Both the position numbers and the translations under genes were made by a program. The notes beneath the pieces are model-generated. The model was given only the letters and a program-made list of their open reading frames with translations. It had not been told where the DNA came from and did no database searches. A DNA stretch of 6,592 bases from Albimonas sp051747505 (GTDB lineage Bacteria; Pseudomonadota; Alphaproteobacteria; Rhodobacterales; Rhodobacteraceae), in assembly GCA_051747505.1 (NCBI GenBank), contig JBNJGE010000200.1, forward strand, positions 1 through 6,592. Direction: 5' to 3'. Below, one piece after another: positions 5,539-6,592 of the stretch (positions within the stretch are counted from its first letter, which is position 1; each line of letters begins with the position of its first letter).

Positions 5539-6501
5539 CTACTCGGCCGCGAATTCTTCCGCCTCGCGCTCGGCCAGGAACTTCTCCGCCTCCAGCGCCG
5601 CCATGCAGCCCATGCCCGCCGAGGTCACCGCCTGGCGGTAGACATGGTCCGTCACGTCCCCGGCCGCGAACACGCCCGGCACGCTCGTCGCCGTCGTCCC
5701 CGGCTCCACCCAGACATAGCCGCCGTGATGCGTCTTCACCTGGTCCGCCACCAGCGCCGAGGACGGCGAATGCCCGATCGCGATGAAAACGCCTGCGCAA
5801 TCAAGCACTTTCTCCTCGCCCGTCGTCGCGTGCCGCAGCCGCGCCCCCGTCACCGAGGGCGGCGAGTCCTCGCCCAGCACCTCGTCCAGCACGTGGTCCC
5901 ACACCACCTCGACCTTCGGGTGCTTGAACAGCCGGTCCTGCAGGATCTTCTCCGCCCGCAGGCTGTCGCGCCGGTGCACCAGCGTCACCTTCGAGGCGAA
6001 GTTGGTCAGGAACAGCGCCTCCTCCACCGCCGTGTTCCCGCCCCCGATCACGAGAACTTCCTGTCCCCGATAGAAGAACCCGTCGCAGGTCGCGCAGGCC
6101 GAGACCCCGAATCCCTTGAATTTCTCTTCGGAATCAATGCCCAACCACCGCGCCTGCGCCCCCGTGGCGAGGATCACGGTATCGGCGACGAATACTTGCC
6201 CGGAGTCCGTCTCCGCCCGAAACGGCCGCTGCCCCAGCTCCAGCTTCGTCACGATATCGGAAACGACCTCCGTCCCCACCTGCCGCGCATGGGCCTCCAT
6301 CCGCTGCATCAGCACGGGCCCCATAACCTCCTGATCCCCCGGCCAGTTTTCCACTTCCGTGGTGATCATCAGCTGCCCGCCGGCCTCCAGCCCCTGCACC
6401 AGCACAGGCTCCAGCATCGCCCTGGAGGCATACACCGCCGCCGTATACCCCGCCGGCCCCGACCCCACGATCAGCACCTTCACCCGCCGCGCATCGCCCA
6501 T
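5539..6501 (-). CDS. trxB: Thioredoxin reductase (NADPH)
   Basis: This 320-residue cytoplasmic flavoenzyme transfers electrons from NADPH through FAD to thioredoxin (EC 1.8.1.9). The FAD-binding Rossmann motif is GSGPAG (13-18), followed by ENWPGD (51-56). The redox-active pair is C136 and C139 in SACATCDGFF. The NADPH-binding GGGNTA lies at 153-158 with the 2'-phosphate-binding HRR at 176-178. The second FAD motif is VFAAGD (277-282), ahead of RQAVTSAGMGC. The sequence and length fit the low-molecular-weight bacterial enzyme, with every key residue present. ATG 6501 is chosen because GGAGG lies at 6511-6507, five bases upstream; ATGs at 6513 and 6564 would add low-complexity Gly/Trp/Arg sequence. 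The stop is TAG at 5539-5541. It shares orientation with the downstream islet genes but is separated from them by the 351-bp repeat-bearing gap, so it is unlikely to be in their operon. Confidence 0.97.
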   Translation of the reverse strand: MGDARRVKVLIVGSGPAGYTAAVYASRAMLEPVLVQGLEAGGQLMITTEVENWPGDQEVMGPVLMQRMEAHARQVGTEVVSDIVTKLELGQRPFRAETDSGQVFVADTVILATGAQARWLGIDSEEKFKGFGVSACATCDGFFYRGQEVLVIGGGNTAVEEALFLTNFASKVTLVHRRDSLRAEKILQDRLFKHPKVEVVWDHVLDEVLGEDSPPSVTGARLRHATTGEEKVLDCAGVFIAIGHSPSSALVADQVKTHHGGYVWVEPGTTATSVPGVFAAGDVTDHVYRQAVTSAGMGCMAALEAEKFLAEREAEEFAAE

Positions 6502-6506
6502 GACCG

Positions 6507-6511
6507 CCTCC
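6507..6511 (-). promoter_or_regulatory. Shine-Dalgarno that fixes the trxB start
   Basis: On the minus strand GGAGG occupies 6511-6507 and is followed by CGGTC and the ATG at 6501-6499. It lies inside the longer open frame that begins at 6564, which is why the shorter start is preferred. It also overlaps the alternative ATG at 6513. Confidence 0.85.
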
Positions 6512-6592
6512 ATCGCCTGTCCGCCCCTCCCCCATACACCCCCGCCCCACCCGCGAAACCCCACCCCTAACCACCTGACTCCCCAAGCCTTT

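Noticed and set aside
5461..6570. A 369-residue plus-strand frame opposite trxB
   Set aside because: The translation is Arg/His/Pro-rich and motif-free; trxB on the other strand has every expected motif.

Overview
The window looks like chromosomal DNA from a high-GC alphaproteobacterium, most likely of the Rhodobacterales (Paracoccaceae/Rhodobacter type). This rests on the strong G/C bias at third codon positions and on the character of the three large housekeeping proteins: an AlaC-type aminotransferase, a class I PHA synthase and a thioredoxin reductase. The taxonomic placement is by family resemblance from memory; no search was run.

Left part (1-3696, GC-rich). A 24-G homopolymer and GC hairpin lie just 3' of alaC (complement 65..1306, glutamate-pyruvate type aminotransferase). 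Upstream of it on the same strand is a short lipoprotein gene (complement 1426..about 1784) whose reading frame is broken by one missing base in a G-run. Divergent from it is phaC (1879..3696), the class I poly(3-hydroxyalkanoate) synthase, with a textbook ribosome-binding site.

Middle part (about 3700-5265, AT-rich). Composition changes sharply. Two genes sit here on the minus strand: an 81-residue zinc-ribbon protein (complement 4942..5187) and, one base after its stop codon, a 369-residue protein with a zinc ribbon, a TerB-like helical region and a C-terminal J-domain (complement 3831..4940). They probably form one translationally coupled operon with its own promoter (5231..5259). This looks like a horizontally acquired islet inserted between phaC and trxB. 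A strong palindrome (3767..3789) lies between the convergent 3' ends of phaC and the J-domain gene.

The gene-free stretch 5188-5538 holds the islet promoter, then a 174-bp GC-rich repeat element with 10-bp inverted ends and internal hairpins (5268..5441), then three 11-bp tandem units around GTGCAC (5483..5515). No credible gene was seen in it beyond these elements.

Right part (5539-6592, GC-rich). trxB (complement 5539..6501) encodes NADPH thioredoxin reductase; only about 90 bases of its upstream region are present.

Together the window carries core carbon/nitrogen metabolism (alanine synthesis, PHA storage) and redox maintenance, interrupted by a small, poorly described zinc-ribbon/TerB/J-domain cassette that is its most interesting part.
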